Shown here piece after piece: positions 43,481 through 49,947 of a stretch of 64,000 bases of DNA. The stretch's first letter is position 1. Each line of letters starts with the position of its first letter. Location of the stretch: positions 1 to 64,000 of the IMG/VR virus record IMGVR_UViG_3300008448_000040, one strand, 5' to 3'. The DNA is from a virus. The translations under genes were made by a program, and so were the position numbers. Below the pieces are notes generated by a model. The model saw only the letters and a program-made list of their open reading frames with translations. It was not told the DNA's origin and made no database searches.

Positions 43481-43555
43481 TTAACGATTTGCGATATACA
43501 TTGTGATTTCAAAACCAAAACGCATGTCATTTGCAGTTGGTGTAGTCCACTCCAT
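43481..43555 (-). CDS. pqqA: PqqA-like coenzyme PQQ precursor peptide
   Basis: A 24-residue reading frame with a good ribosome site (AGGAG, 7 bp before ATG). It starts MEWTTPTANDMR and ends FGFEITMYIANR. Bacterial PqqA peptides of 23-24 residues have M-x-W-x-x-P...(D/E)-L-R-x-G-F-E-V-T-M-Y-x-x-x-R; here the Trp, Pro, Arg, Gly-Phe-Glu, Thr-Met-Tyr and terminal Arg are kept. The Glu and Tyr cross-linked by PqqE to make pyrroloquinoline quinone are E16 and Y20. No pqqB-E genes are in the window, so the host would have to do the maturation. Size alone makes chance similarity possible, but the aligned positions are many. Confidence 0.85.
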   Translation of the reverse strand: MEWTTPTANDMRFGFEITMYIANR

Positions 43556-43592
43556 TTTTATCTCCTATTGTAAAAGCCACAATTGGCTAGAC

Positions 43593-43622
43593 AGTATCTA
43601 GTAAGTTATGACTAAAATACAA
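43593..43622 (-). promoter_or_regulatory. Possible promoter of the pqqA-like gene
   Basis: TTGTAT, 18 bp, GATACT on the minus strand, about 40 bp upstream of the ATG in the 80 bp gap 43556-43635. A moderate sigma70 match. Confidence 0.4.
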
Positions 43623-43635
43623 CTGGGTAAAAACA

Positions 43636-43758
43636 TTATTTATTGCTAATCCATTCACCTGCTTTTGACAGATCTTTACCTGCACCAGATACAGCACCAC
43701 CAAGGGTGCCGCATCCAGTCATCAAAAGCATCAGAACTACTGATGCTAATTTCTTCAT
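43636..43758 (-). CDS. Entericidin-like small lipoprotein
   Basis: 40 residues: MKKLASVVLMLLMTGCGTLG is a signal peptide with lipobox LMTGC (Cys16), followed by a short mature part GGAVSGAGKDLSKAGEWISN. It resembles entericidin toxin/antidote lipoproteins (T-G-C-N-T...G-x-D-x-x-x-x-G). A ribosome site GGAGG lies 5 bp upstream. It overlaps the DUF932 gene by 4 bp. An outer-membrane spanin (Rz1-like) is an alternative, since these are also tiny lipoproteins. Confidence 0.75.
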   Translation of the reverse strand: MKKLASVVLMLLMTGCGTLGGAVSGAGKDLSKAGEWISNK

Positions 43759-44714
43759 GCTACCTCCGCCATCTCGACAGCGGTCTCAAGTGCCTTCACC
43801 TTCAAAGCCTTGTTAGGACCATACCAAGCCGATGTCAGACGACCTTCTTGTGTACGACCAACAATGTGGTCAGTCAAGAACGTGACAGCATTGAATGCTT
43901 GCCACCAAGATCCCTCAGCAAACTTGGCACCTGGTTGCTCATAGAGAGCTTCCAAAGCCAGCTCTGCAGACTTGGATAGTTCTTTCTTAACTTTGGTCTC
44001 TTCATTCTTAGAACGACCATAGGCATTGACAGGGAAGATACGGCTGAAGTATTCCTTCACAGTCTCTTCCTTGTACTTCTTGCTGCCCAAGAACTTAGCC
44101 ATCTCTTTGTACTTAGCGAGCTTGTCAGAAGCGATACCCAACGTCTGCTTCACTTGGTCACCATCAAATACACGGCGATGGGATACTTTCACCATATTAT
44201 CTGATTTAGTATTGAGTGACAGCGTAAGAGTATTGTTGCAGACCACGCGTATCGGAGTGAAACGAACGTCAATAGACTGACCAAACTTGTGAGGTAGAGT
44301 GAAAAGTAGATATGACTCCACAGTGTCACCATTGAATACATCAAAGCTCTCCTTGATCTTAGCCAGTGCCCACACGATCTGACCATTTTTCAATGAACCA
44401 GCTGTGTGCATTTCCATGTCACCAGAGCATACGAAGTCGTTAAAGAACTCAAATGCTTCGTGATTCTGCATAGGATTCCAATCTTGCGACACAACATCAA
44501 GGATTTTACCATCAGTTGAGCGTACTAGAGCGTCCTTGCCAGTGTAAACTTGCTTGTCAAACACTTTAGCAAACGTAGGAATCTTCTGAACTTGCCAGTC
44601 AAGACCAGCTGCCTCGAGCATTTGATGTGGTGAAAGGTCAGAAGGAACAGGCTTACCAAGACCATGCCATGGAGTTGCGCCTGCGTATGCCATTGTTTCG
44701 ACTAGATGAGCCAT
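43755..44714 (-). CDS. DUF932 (phage/plasmid TIGR03299-like) protein
   Basis: A 319-residue protein. AHLVETMAYAGATPWHGLGK at the N-terminus and VVSQDWNPMQNHEAFEFFND (about 73-92) are the DUF932 signature. TPIRVVCNNTLTLSL (about 155-169) and QEGRLTSAWYGPNKALK near the C-terminus complete it. The family is widespread in phages and plasmids with no settled function. A promoter of the TGTTGAC type lies 50 bp upstream. Confidence 0.85.
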   Translation of the reverse strand: MAHLVETMAYAGATPWHGLGKPVPSDLSPHQMLEAAGLDWQVQKIPTFAKVFDKQVYTGKDALVRSTDGKILDVVSQDWNPMQNHEAFEFFNDFVCSGDMEMHTAGSLKNGQIVWALAKIKESFDVFNGDTVESYLLFTLPHKFGQSIDVRFTPIRVVCNNTLTLSLNTKSDNMVKVSHRRVFDGDQVKQTLGIASDKLAKYKEMAKFLGSKKYKEETVKEYFSRIFPVNAYGRSKNEETKVKKELSKSAELALEALYEQPGAKFAEGSWWQAFNAVTFLTDHIVGRTQEGRLTSAWYGPNKALKVKALETAVEMAEVA

Positions 44715-44758
44715 TTGTTTCTCCTTAAAAGTGTTTAAAGTTGATTACTACAATGGTG

Positions 44759-44787
44759 ATTCTCAACATTAAATGATTTTAAGTCAA
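44759..44787 (-). promoter_or_regulatory. Early promoter of the DUF932 operon
   Basis: TTGACT, 17 bp, GAGAAT on the minus strand, preceded by TG. The -35 box overlaps the stop region of the HAD gene. It shares the TGTTGACYTA core with six other promoters here. Confidence 0.55.
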
Positions 44788-45300
44788 CAGTCTTGGAGAA
44801 GAATCATCGATTGCTGAAAGAATATTGCGAATTGTGTGGTCAAAATCACCGGTATGGTGAACAGCTACCCCTTTTTTGGCGACCCATTGTTCAACATTTT
44901 CCGGTTTATCGTCAATTAGGATGTCGCCTGGCTTGCACCAATTCTGTTTATCACGTGAAAATGGGCCAAAATTGATTGGAAGACCAGGAAAGTACTTGTT
45001 CAACCACCTAGTTTTGTCGTCTCTTGACGTTGGCATCGTTTGTTCACGTGGAATGGCGGTCAAAAAACTGACGTTAAAGCGAGTTGAGAATGATTTGCAA
45101 AGGGCAACAAGTGTAGTTGACTCGGGAATCAATTCTAGTTGGTAGTAAAAATTATCAATTTCTGATATTTTCTGCCATTCTTCAGCTGTAAGGTCGTAAA
45201 CTCCCCATCCAATCTTGCGGCCAAGTAGGTTTGACACGAATTTATCGAAGTCTGCTACGACTCCGTCCATATCAATGTAGATTGATCTTTCGCTATTCAT
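44779..45300 (-). CDS. HAD-family 5'(3')-deoxyribonucleotidase-like phosphatase
   Basis: A 173-residue protein. YIDMDGVVADFDKFV (about 8-22) holds the D-x-D-G-V nucleophile motif, VSFLTAIPREQTM (about 76-88) motif II and GDILIDDKPENVEQW (about 125-139) motif IV. Size and motifs fit NT5C-like enzymes that dephosphorylate nucleotides in phages. Substrate not proved. An 8 bp gap separates it from the upstream phosphatase gene. Confidence 0.78.
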   Translation of the reverse strand: MNSERSIYIDMDGVVADFDKFVSNLLGRKIGWGVYDLTAEEWQKISEIDNFYYQLELIPESTTLVALCKSFSTRFNVSFLTAIPREQTMPTSRDDKTRWLNKYFPGLPINFGPFSRDKQNWCKPGDILIDDKPENVEQWVAKKGVAVHHTGDFDHTIRNILSAIDDSSPRLLT

Positions 45301-45307
45301 AGTATCC

Positions 45308-45700
45308 TCAAAAGTTATCGTCGTATGGTCGTAGGCTTGCTTGATACTCGTTATATTTCTGTTGGATTAATTTAATTAGTTTTGGATCTCTATACTCGTA
45401 GATGTCTTCGATATGAAGAGTTATGATTGGTTTATTGAATGCAAATTCAATCATCTTTTGTCTCACGACAATTTCATGCTCAGATTCCATACAGATAATT
45501 TCATCTGCCCATTGAATTAGATCTTCGGTTAGAGGAATGAGCGCATAGGGAGCCGTCCCAACATTTCTAGTATTGAAATCGTATGGATATTGGCAAAGGA
45601 CGTGAGCAGCAGTTGCAGAACGTAGTATGCCGGCAGAGCAAACACAAAGAACACGTTTATAATCTCCCTGGTAGCTATTAGAACGAACCCCATATGTCAT
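45308..45700 (-). CDS. Low-molecular-weight protein tyrosine phosphatase-like
   Basis: 130 residues. VLCVCSAGILRSATAAHVL (about 18-36) is the P-loop with C21-x5-R27-S, and the C-terminal DIYEYRDPKL holds the D-P general-acid region of the fold. The topology (VGTAPYALIPLTEDLIQWAD, then IICMESEHEIVV) agrees with LMW-PTP/arsenate-reductase folds. It may dephosphorylate host proteins; arsenate reductase is less likely as the other catalytic Cys residues are missing. Confidence 0.78.
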   Translation of the reverse strand: MTYGVRSNSYQGDYKRVLCVCSAGILRSATAAHVLCQYPYDFNTRNVGTAPYALIPLTEDLIQWADEIICMESEHEIVVRQKMIEFAFNKPIITLHIEDIYEYRDPKLIKLIQQKYNEYQASLRPYDDNF

Positions 45701-45867
45701 AGTATACTTCCAATCAATAGTCCTAATAGAAAAGTAATAAAAGGGCTAGTCATCATCATAACAAACCAGTGCTTACCATGGCGTTTACGATATTCCAGGT
45801 AGGCTCTTTCTTCGCAGTCTTTTCCTCCGTGGCATATTCCACCGCAGCACTGTCTTATTAGTCTCAT
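45697..45867 (-). CDS. Small Cys-rich membrane protein
   Basis: 56 residues. RQCCGGICHGGKDCEERAYL gives four Cys and a His in the N-terminal part, followed by SPFITFLLGLLIGSIL, a C-terminal membrane helix. It overlaps the phosphatase start by 4 bp (ATGA). The Cys-His cluster could bind a metal. No family is recognised. Confidence 0.6.
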   Translation of the reverse strand: MRLIRQCCGGICHGGKDCEERAYLEYRKRHGKHWFVMMMTSPFITFLLGLLIGSIL

Positions 45868-45897
45868 TTTACCTTCCCGGAAAAAATTTAAAAAATT

Positions 45898-46197
45898 TTA
45901 GTCTATAGTACCATCGCCATAATCATAATCATCAGAGATACTATTATGGAGAGCCATGAAGCCGCAGTTCATACCTCTTGCGTACATATCAGGCTGAAAC
46001 CCAAAGACTTCGTAGAGGGCGTACCTATATGATCCTTTATCTATCAATTCTGCTTTCACGATTCTGGATACGACAGCGTGGAAAGCGTTACATTTATCCT
46101 CATAGGAGAGATTCTGCCAGAACTTCGCAGCATCGTCGTTATCAGCTATTCTTTGTTTCTCGAATAGTTCTGAGATCTTATTCAGCTCGTCATCCAT
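45898..46197 (-). CDS. Small hypothetical protein
   Basis: 99 residues, acidic and helical (ELNKISELFEKQRIADNDDA, then FWQNLSYEDKCNAFHAVVSR) with an aromatic C-terminal half and an acidic tail (SDDYDYGDGTID). It recurs in T4-like marine phages as I recall, but no function is known to me. Confidence 0.55.
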   Translation of the reverse strand: MDDELNKISELFEKQRIADNDDAAKFWQNLSYEDKCNAFHAVVSRIVKAELIDKGSYRYALYEVFGFQPDMYARGMNCGFMALHNSISDDYDYGDGTID

Positions 46198-46198
46198 T

Positions 46199-46474
46199 TT
46201 ACTGTATCCTATTCGTATTCAGTTCACGATTGTATTGTGATTCGATACTATTGCTAGGATCTGGTCCTCTGTACTTGATATTCGATTCTTCTGGTATGCC
46301 AAATGCATTTCGAATGTTTTTGCGATCTGCTTGGCTCATACAAATAGATGCACAGTGGTTTGCAATCATCTGAGCAAATTTTTCTAGAGTTGATTCCCAT
46401 TTCTCTCGATCCGTACCAAGTCCGTACACGTCGATATGGGATGTTCTTTCGAACTCTCTGATAAGGTTGTTCAT
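46199..46474 (-). CDS. Paralogous small protein family, copy A
   Basis: 91 residues. The core EKFAQMIANHCASICMSQAD, then RKNIRNAFGIPEE is shared with the next gene and with the proteins at 51075 and 51274: F-A-x-x-I/L-x-x-x-C-A-x-x-C...I-x-x-x-F-G-I/V. It overlaps copy B by 4 bp. Function unknown. Confidence 0.6.
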   Translation of the reverse strand: MNNLIREFERTSHIDVYGLGTDREKWESTLEKFAQMIANHCASICMSQADRKNIRNAFGIPEESNIKYRGPDPSNSIESQYNRELNTNRIQ

Positions 46475-46683
46475 TCTTCAACTCCGAAATGTTTCATTAT
46501 TGTCTTATCAATTCTACGCTGGTATTGTTCATCTGTGAACGTCAATGGAAACAATGAGGCACATTCTTGTACGATTAACTTTGCAAATTTTTTTGAATCG
46601 AAATGTAGCTGTCCGTCTACCAGGGTACCATCAACTCGATGACTCCAGCATTGCTTTTCTATCTCTTGGATTATGTCGTTCAT
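46471..46683 (-). CDS. Paralogous small protein family, copy B
   Basis: 70 residues with the core SKKFAKLIVQECASLFPLTF and IDKTIMKHFGVEE of the same family as copy A. It is coupled by 4 bp overlaps to both neighbours. Confidence 0.6.
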   Translation of the reverse strand: MNDIIQEIEKQCWSHRVDGTLVDGQLHFDSKKFAKLIVQECASLFPLTFTDEQYQRRIDKTIMKHFGVEE

Positions 46684-46934
46684 TCTATCAGAGTCCTATT
46701 TTGAATGTCCCAATATCTTTCGACTGCCTTCTTGGCATACTCTTGTTCAAGATAGTGGCCAAGAGGCTTCTCGTCATCCAATTTGAAAGCATACTCAAAG
46801 TTACCAGTATTGACAACAGCTGCCCAGATATCTTGTAGGGCCACCTTAAATGATGACCCTACAATCATTCCGGTTTCAGTATCAAAGTAATGCCACTTTG
46901 AGTTTCTTTCACGCCATTCGAATTTCCTGGCCAT
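46680..46934 (-). CDS. Small hypothetical protein
   Basis: 84 residues, aromatic-rich (WRERNSKWHYFDTETGMIVG) with a helical, charged C-terminus (EQEYAKKAVERYWDIQNRTL). It overlaps its neighbours by 1-4 bp. No family is recognised. Confidence 0.55.
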   Translation of the reverse strand: MARKFEWRERNSKWHYFDTETGMIVGSSFKVALQDIWAAVVNTGNFEYAFKLDDEKPLGHYLEQEYAKKAVERYWDIQNRTLIE

Positions 46935-47104
46935 TATAGATTCTTCGTTTCATAACATAGGAATACACCTAAGCCAAGTACTCCCAACCCTACGATCAAA
47001 TCACCACTAAGTAGAGTCAATACTCCATTAAGAATATTCAACAATCCCAGCGTAAGCATAATAGCAACACGCTTGTTCCAGAAAAATTCACTAATTCTTT
47101 TCAT
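46934..47104 (-). CDS. Small two-helix membrane protein
   Basis: 56 residues from the ATG at 47104, chosen because AAGGAAATAGAG lies before it; the frame is open 13 codons further. VAIMLTLGLLNILNGVLTLL and GDLIVGLGVLGLGVFLCYET are two membrane helices. It may alter the host inner membrane. The start overlaps the small peptide gene upstream. Confidence 0.6.
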   Translation of the reverse strand: MKRISEFFWNKRVAIMLTLGLLNILNGVLTLLSGDLIVGLGVLGLGVFLCYETKNL

Positions 47105-47183
47105 CTCTATTTCCTTTCGAAAGTTTATGTAATACCAACCCAATCACAATACCAATACCCAAATACAATAGATCCATCAGCAT
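47091..47183 (-). CDS. Possible tiny membrane peptide
   Basis: 30 residues, MLMDLLYLGIGIVIGLVLHK followed by a charged tail. A single hydrophobic helix with a weak ribosome site (AGGGG). It follows a promoter and overlaps the next gene by 14 bp. Plausible but short. Confidence 0.42.
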   Translation of the reverse strand: MLMDLLYLGIGIVIGLVLHKLSKGNRDEKN

Positions 47184-47212
47184 ATAACCCCTATCTCAAA
47201 TACAGCAAAGCG

Positions 47213-47241
47213 ATTATACCAGAATTGTAGTAAGAGCACAA
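47213..47241 (-). promoter_or_regulatory. Promoter with extended -10 for the 45.9-47.2 kb operon
   Basis: TGGTATAAT on the minus strand (extended -10 TGn plus perfect TATAAT at 47218-47213), with TTGTGC 17 bp upstream as a weak -35. It lies 30 bp before the small membrane-peptide gene. An AATAAATA octamer (47267-47274, minus) lies farther upstream and could be a late promoter. Confidence 0.55.
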
Positions 47242-47498
47242 CGGTTAATAAAATAGTAACTGCCCATATTTATTGTTTTTTGGCGTGGAAAAATTTTCAT
47301 ACCAGCCAGTTTTTGAAACTCCAGTCTATTTTTGCCCCCGCCAGATGGGTACCAGAGGGGATTCGAATACCGGCCCGTAGTTGACTAGAGCACTACCGCT
47401 GCGGAATCTGCCCCCGCCGCGCAGGGTTCCGCGGCAGCGGTTCCCCTGCCGGCAGCTGCGCTACGCCAGCTGCGGTGTGCTGCAGCCAGCAGCCTTCT
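47242..47498. other. Non-coding gap; start of GC-rich island
   Basis: No gene is convincing here. From about 47330 the base composition rises sharply (CCCCCGCC blocks and inverted repeats such as GCCGGCAGCTGCG). A tRNA-like stretch (GCAGCGGTAGTGC, then TATTCGAATCC, minus strand) lies at about 47355-47400 but does not fold into a proper tRNA. It may be a decayed tRNA or the edge of an inserted segment. Confidence 0.5.
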
Positions 47499-47576
47499 TT
47501 AGGTAAAAAGCAATGTAGCGAAGAAGAAGCCCGCAGCGAACATGCATGCCCACACTACGTAGTCATCGATGTCCAT
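47499..47576 (-). CDS. Possible tiny membrane peptide in GC-rich island
   Basis: 25 residues (MDIDDYVVWACMFAAGFFFA then TLLFT), mostly one hydrophobic helix. Its ATG follows the stop of the upstream small gene by 1 bp. It is weakly supported by coupling and hydrophobic pattern. Confidence 0.4.
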   Translation of the reverse strand: MDIDDYVVWACMFAAGFFFATLLFT

Positions 47577-47577
47577 G

Positions 47578-47697
47578 CTAGTCCCCGCAGAGGCGAGTTG
47601 CAACTAAGTCATACAGCTGCTCCTCGAGTCGTTGTTCAGCCAGCACAGCGGTATCCGTCATCAGCTGCAGTATAGTCCATTCGATTACCTTATTCAT
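47578..47697 (-). CDS. Small hypothetical protein in GC-rich island
   Basis: 39 residues (KVIEWTILQLMTDTAVLAEQ then RLEEQLYDLVATRLCGD), helical and acidic. The start overlaps the stop of the upstream gene (8 bp). No family is recognised. Confidence 0.45.
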   Translation of the reverse strand: MNKVIEWTILQLMTDTAVLAEQRLEEQLYDLVATRLCGD

Positions 47698-47962
47698 TCC
47701 AGCCCTCTCCTTTGAAATATGATACCTGAACCTCGGTGCGTGGCCCGCCGGCATTGTAGTTTCGGTTTACTTTGTAGCCCCGTGCAGCCAGGAACCCATC
47801 GATGTTCTTGCGCTCGTCTGCCGCGCCGCAGTTGACATAGATGCAGGACTTCCTGCCGTACGTCTCGTTAGAGATGCCCTTTGCCTTCAGCCCCTTCTCA
47901 GCGAACTCATTGGTACCGAAGTAGAGCGAGAGGTCGTTGAATAATTGCTTCTTCGATTTCAT
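47690..47962 (-). CDS. Hypothetical protein in GC-rich island
   Basis: 90 residues; NDLSLYFGTNEFAEKGLKAK, then CIYVNCGAADERKNIDGFLA and GYKVNRNYNAGGPRTEVQVS suggest a small alpha/beta fold. Codons are GC-rich, unlike most of the window. It overlaps the next upstream gene by 4 bp. Function unknown. Confidence 0.6.
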   Translation of the reverse strand: MKSKKQLFNDLSLYFGTNEFAEKGLKAKGISNETYGRKSCIYVNCGAADERKNIDGFLAARGYKVNRNYNAGGPRTEVQVSYFKGEGWNE

Positions 47963-48195
47963 AGGGTCACCTTGTAGGAGTCGATTACTACATCGTCGGA
48001 GTTGACTAGATCATACTCTACTTCTACAGGGGCAAACATCTTCGCGCCCTGCCGCATAAACTCCTTCAGCTCGCGACGTACCTCACTCGGAAACTCTTCC
48101 TCATACTCGTTGATGAACATGATGGCTTCCAGGATACCGTAGTTACGTGCTGCGCGAATATAATCAACTTCTGCCATTAGATTTGCAAACATCAT
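47959..48195 (-). CDS. Hypothetical protein in GC-rich island
   Basis: 78 residues from the first of two adjacent ATG codons at 48195, which overlaps the upstream stop (ATGA). Helical N-terminal half (MAEVDYIRAARNYGILEAIM, EEFPSEVRRELKEFMRQGAK) and a beta end VEYDLVNSDDVVIDSYKVTL. No family is recognised. Confidence 0.6.
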   Translation of the reverse strand: MMFANLMAEVDYIRAARNYGILEAIMFINEYEEEFPSEVRRELKEFMRQGAKMFAPVEVEYDLVNSDDVVIDSYKVTL

Positions 48196-48350
48196 TCCAC
48201 CTCCATCGGAACAACACACACATCGTTCTCGCCGCGCGACTCACCCAGCACCTCATCCATATAGATCAGTGCAGGGGCTTCCTTCGCGAAGATCTTACGG
48301 ATCTCATCGAATCCGTCCACGTTCTCAATCACCACAAAAACCTTCTTCAT
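48192..48350 (-). CDS. Small hypothetical protein in GC-rich island
   Basis: 52 residues: MKKVFVVIENVDGFDEIRKI, then FAKEAPALIYMDEVLGESRG and VVPMEVE. Alternating strand-helix-strand pattern. It overlaps both neighbours by a few bp (TAATG at its start, ATGA at its end), as expected of a real operon gene. Confidence 0.6.
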   Translation of the reverse strand: MKKVFVVIENVDGFDEIRKIFAKEAPALIYMDEVLGESRGENDVCVVPMEVE

Positions 48351-48550
48351 TACGCTGCCTCCTTGAAGATTGCTGCGTAGACACGCTCGCGAACCTCTGT
48401 GTCCCCTGCTTCGGCCAGATCAGGCACCTCTGAGATCTGCCGTAGGACACCACACACCTCAGCTGCCGTCCAGCCAATCTGCTTCGCAGCGATCACAACA
48501 CCATCCACGACCCTGTTGCCGTACTCTGAAAACATTCCGTAGTTCATCAT
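48350..48550 (-). CDS. Hypothetical protein in GC-rich island
   Basis: 66 residues (or 65 from the second ATG). GWTAAEVCGVLRQISEVPDL and EVRERVYAAIFKEAA are helical; NYGMFSEYGNRVVDGVVIAA leads. It is coupled by a 1 bp overlap to the gene below and 4 bp to the gene above. No family is recognised. Confidence 0.58.
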   Translation of the reverse strand: MMNYGMFSEYGNRVVDGVVIAAKQIGWTAAEVCGVLRQISEVPDLAEAGDTEVRERVYAAIFKEAA

Positions 48551-48891
48551 ACTGCCTCCTTACCGTAGCCTGCTGGGATATCCTTGAGTGAATCCACCTT
48601 CGCGCGGTACCGTGCTTGCACATCTTCCTCTGCCTCACGGCGATCCATCATCTCGAACACGATGAACTTCGCGATGTTCAACTGCTTGCGGACACTCTCT
48701 GCTGCACGTGCACTCACGATCTTACTGCCGCCTTCGATACCCGAGCCCATCGCTAGCAGCTCCTGGCAGTCACTCAAGATTCCTGCTACGACCATCTCCA
48801 AGCCAGACAACCGTGCGGTCAGTGACTCGAGGTACTCCTCGCGGATGTCTTCCGCGCTCATGCCGTACATGCGCTTTTCTGCTTCATTCAT
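48547..48891 (-). CDS. Helical hypothetical protein, first gene of GC-rich operon
   Basis: 114 residues from the ATG at 48891, which has AAGGAG 8 bp upstream; the frame is open to 48936. Long helices throughout (LESLTARLSGLEMVVAGILS, AESVRKQLNIAKFIVFEMMD, AEEDVQARYRAKVDSLKDIP). GC content is near 55%, against an AT-rich background. A TGTTGATC-type promoter lies upstream. Function unknown. Confidence 0.65.
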   Translation of the reverse strand: MNEAEKRMYGMSAEDIREEYLESLTARLSGLEMVVAGILSDCQELLAMGSGIEGGSKIVSARAAESVRKQLNIAKFIVFEMMDRREAEEDVQARYRAKVDSLKDIPAGYGKEAV

Positions 48892-48922
48892 TTTTGTCTC
48901 CTTTCGTTTGTTCATGTAGCCC

Positions 48923-48951
48923 ACTATCAACTTCAAACGAAATTAGATCAA
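48923..48951 (-). promoter_or_regulatory. Early promoter of the GC-rich operon
   Basis: TTGATC, 17 bp, GATAGT on the minus strand, in the context TGTTGATCTAATTTC. The -10 is identical to that at 50516. It is 32 bp upstream of the preferred start codon, in the gap 48892-48997. Confidence 0.65.
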
Positions 48952-48997
48952 CATGCAAAACACCGCAGAAAACCAGGCTGGTTGCAATTATTTTCTG

Positions 48998-49354
48998 TTA
49001 CAAGTATAGTAACTGGTTTCTCGCTAACTCGAGGTGCCGGCAGTCGCTGCGGAACTGAAACCCCTGGCAGGTACACGTAGCAGAGTCGTCCTGCAGGATA
49101 ACAGTATACTCAGCTCCCCTGCTACCCTCTACCTGCACGGAGACAATGTGCTTTACATTCTCCTTAGTCTCCCCTGCATAGTGCGAGACAAACTGGAATG
49201 TTCTGCCGCGTGTAGAGAAGCGTATAGGCTGCTTGAACATCTGCAGCGGCTCTTCTCCGAGTATAGAGTATCCATGCATATATTGCTTCGATTCATCCAG
49301 CAAATACACATGGTTCGGAGTAGTCCAATCAGTTGTCTCTCTATAAAGATTCAT
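48998..49354 (-). CDS. SWIM zinc-finger protein
   Basis: 118 residues. The C-terminal SATCTCQGFQFRSDCRHLEL has the C-x-C-x8-C-x-H metal pattern of SWIM domains, which bind DNA or proteins. The N-terminal part (TPNHVYLLDESKQYMHGYSI, then FVSHYAGETKENVKHIVSVQ) is a beta-rich unknown. The gene is GC-rich and ends the GC-rich block. Upstream, 49355-49425 holds two TATAAT-like repeats (CACGCTATAATAT and CACACGATATAATAT). Confidence 0.72.
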   Translation of the reverse strand: MNLYRETTDWTTPNHVYLLDESKQYMHGYSILGEEPLQMFKQPIRFSTRGRTFQFVSHYAGETKENVKHIVSVQVEGSRGAEYTVILQDDSATCTCQGFQFRSDCRHLELARNQLLYL

Positions 49355-49425
49355 GTTTTCCCGCTGTATCTAATAGGTGCGATTCTACGAAATATTATAT
49401 CGTGTGATACTAGTTTAAGGATATA

Positions 49426-49620
49426 TTATAGCGTGATAGAGTATTTCTCTGACTCTAATTCCAGCTCTTCTATTGCTTGGTCTAGAGTCTCAAATCCTGT
49501 CACTGTATACCGCTCACCAAACTCCGGAGTCATTTTAAAATAATACTCTCCGTCTCCGTAGGCAGGATCTGTATCTCTACCTGCTTCTCCGTAAGCATTG
49601 TAGTATAAACAAATTTCCAT
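49426..49620 (-). CDS. Small hypothetical protein
   Basis: 64 residues: MEICLYYNAYGEAGRDTDPA, a short aromatic beta core (YYFKMTPEFGERYTVTGFET) and a helix LDQAIEELELESEKYS. It starts 1 bp inside the upstream stop. No family is recognised. Confidence 0.55.
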   Translation of the reverse strand: MEICLYYNAYGEAGRDTDPAYGDGEYYFKMTPEFGERYTVTGFETLDQAIEELELESEKYSITL

Positions 49621-49781
49621 TAATTTGTATTCTCCAATCGTGCTTGCTCGACAAGGGTCAGAATATCGGCTATCTGTACTTCTGTTATGTGATTAGAGTA
49701 TGAATCTAGCTGCCCTCTGATCTCACACAAGTAGATAAACTTGTTCATTAGCTTGTCAATGTACTCTTGATTGTTATTCAT
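49620..49781 (-). CDS. Small hypothetical protein
   Basis: 53 residues, helical: NQEYIDKLMNKFIYLCEIRG, then SNHITEVQIADILTLVEQAR. It overlaps the upstream gene by 8 bp and the downstream start by 1 bp, which supports it despite its size. Confidence 0.52.
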   Translation of the reverse strand: MNNNQEYIDKLMNKFIYLCEIRGQLDSYSNHITEVQIADILTLVEQARLENTN

Positions 49782-49947
49782 TCTCTAGCTCCTCTTCTTT
49801 GGACAGTAGGAAGTCGTTGTATAGTACATCGAAGAATATTGGATCTACTTCGCGCAGGACTCTTCCCGCAGCGAATTCAACTCCTAGTATTTTGTAGGGA
49901 GGATACGTCTCATCCATCATATCTTGGAAGTCATCTTTGGTGAACAT
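49774..49947 (-). CDS. Small hypothetical protein
   Basis: 57 residues: MFTKDDFQDMMDETYPPYKI, then LGVEFAAGRVLREVDPIFFD and an acidic end. Coupled to both neighbours by overlaps. Confidence 0.52.
   Translation of the reverse strand: MFTKDDFQDMMDETYPPYKILGVEFAAGRVLREVDPIFFDVLYNDFLLSKEEELENE

Noticed and set aside
47343-47415. tRNA-like stretch on the minus strand (GCAGCGGTAGTGC... TATTCGAATCC...GGTACCCA)
   Set aside because: The T-stem does not pair, the acceptor 3' strand has no complementary 5' strand, and no anticodon stem forms. It may be a tRNA remnant but not a working gene.
47475-47675. Plus-strand frame of 66 codons in the GC-rich island
   Set aside because: GC-rich sequence lacks stops by chance; the minus strand has coupled genes with better starts here.
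47959-48219. Start at 48219 for the 78-residue GC-island protein
   Set aside because: The extra residues (MCCSDGGG) overlap the upstream gene and have no ribosome site; the ATG at 48195 is coupled to the upstream stop.
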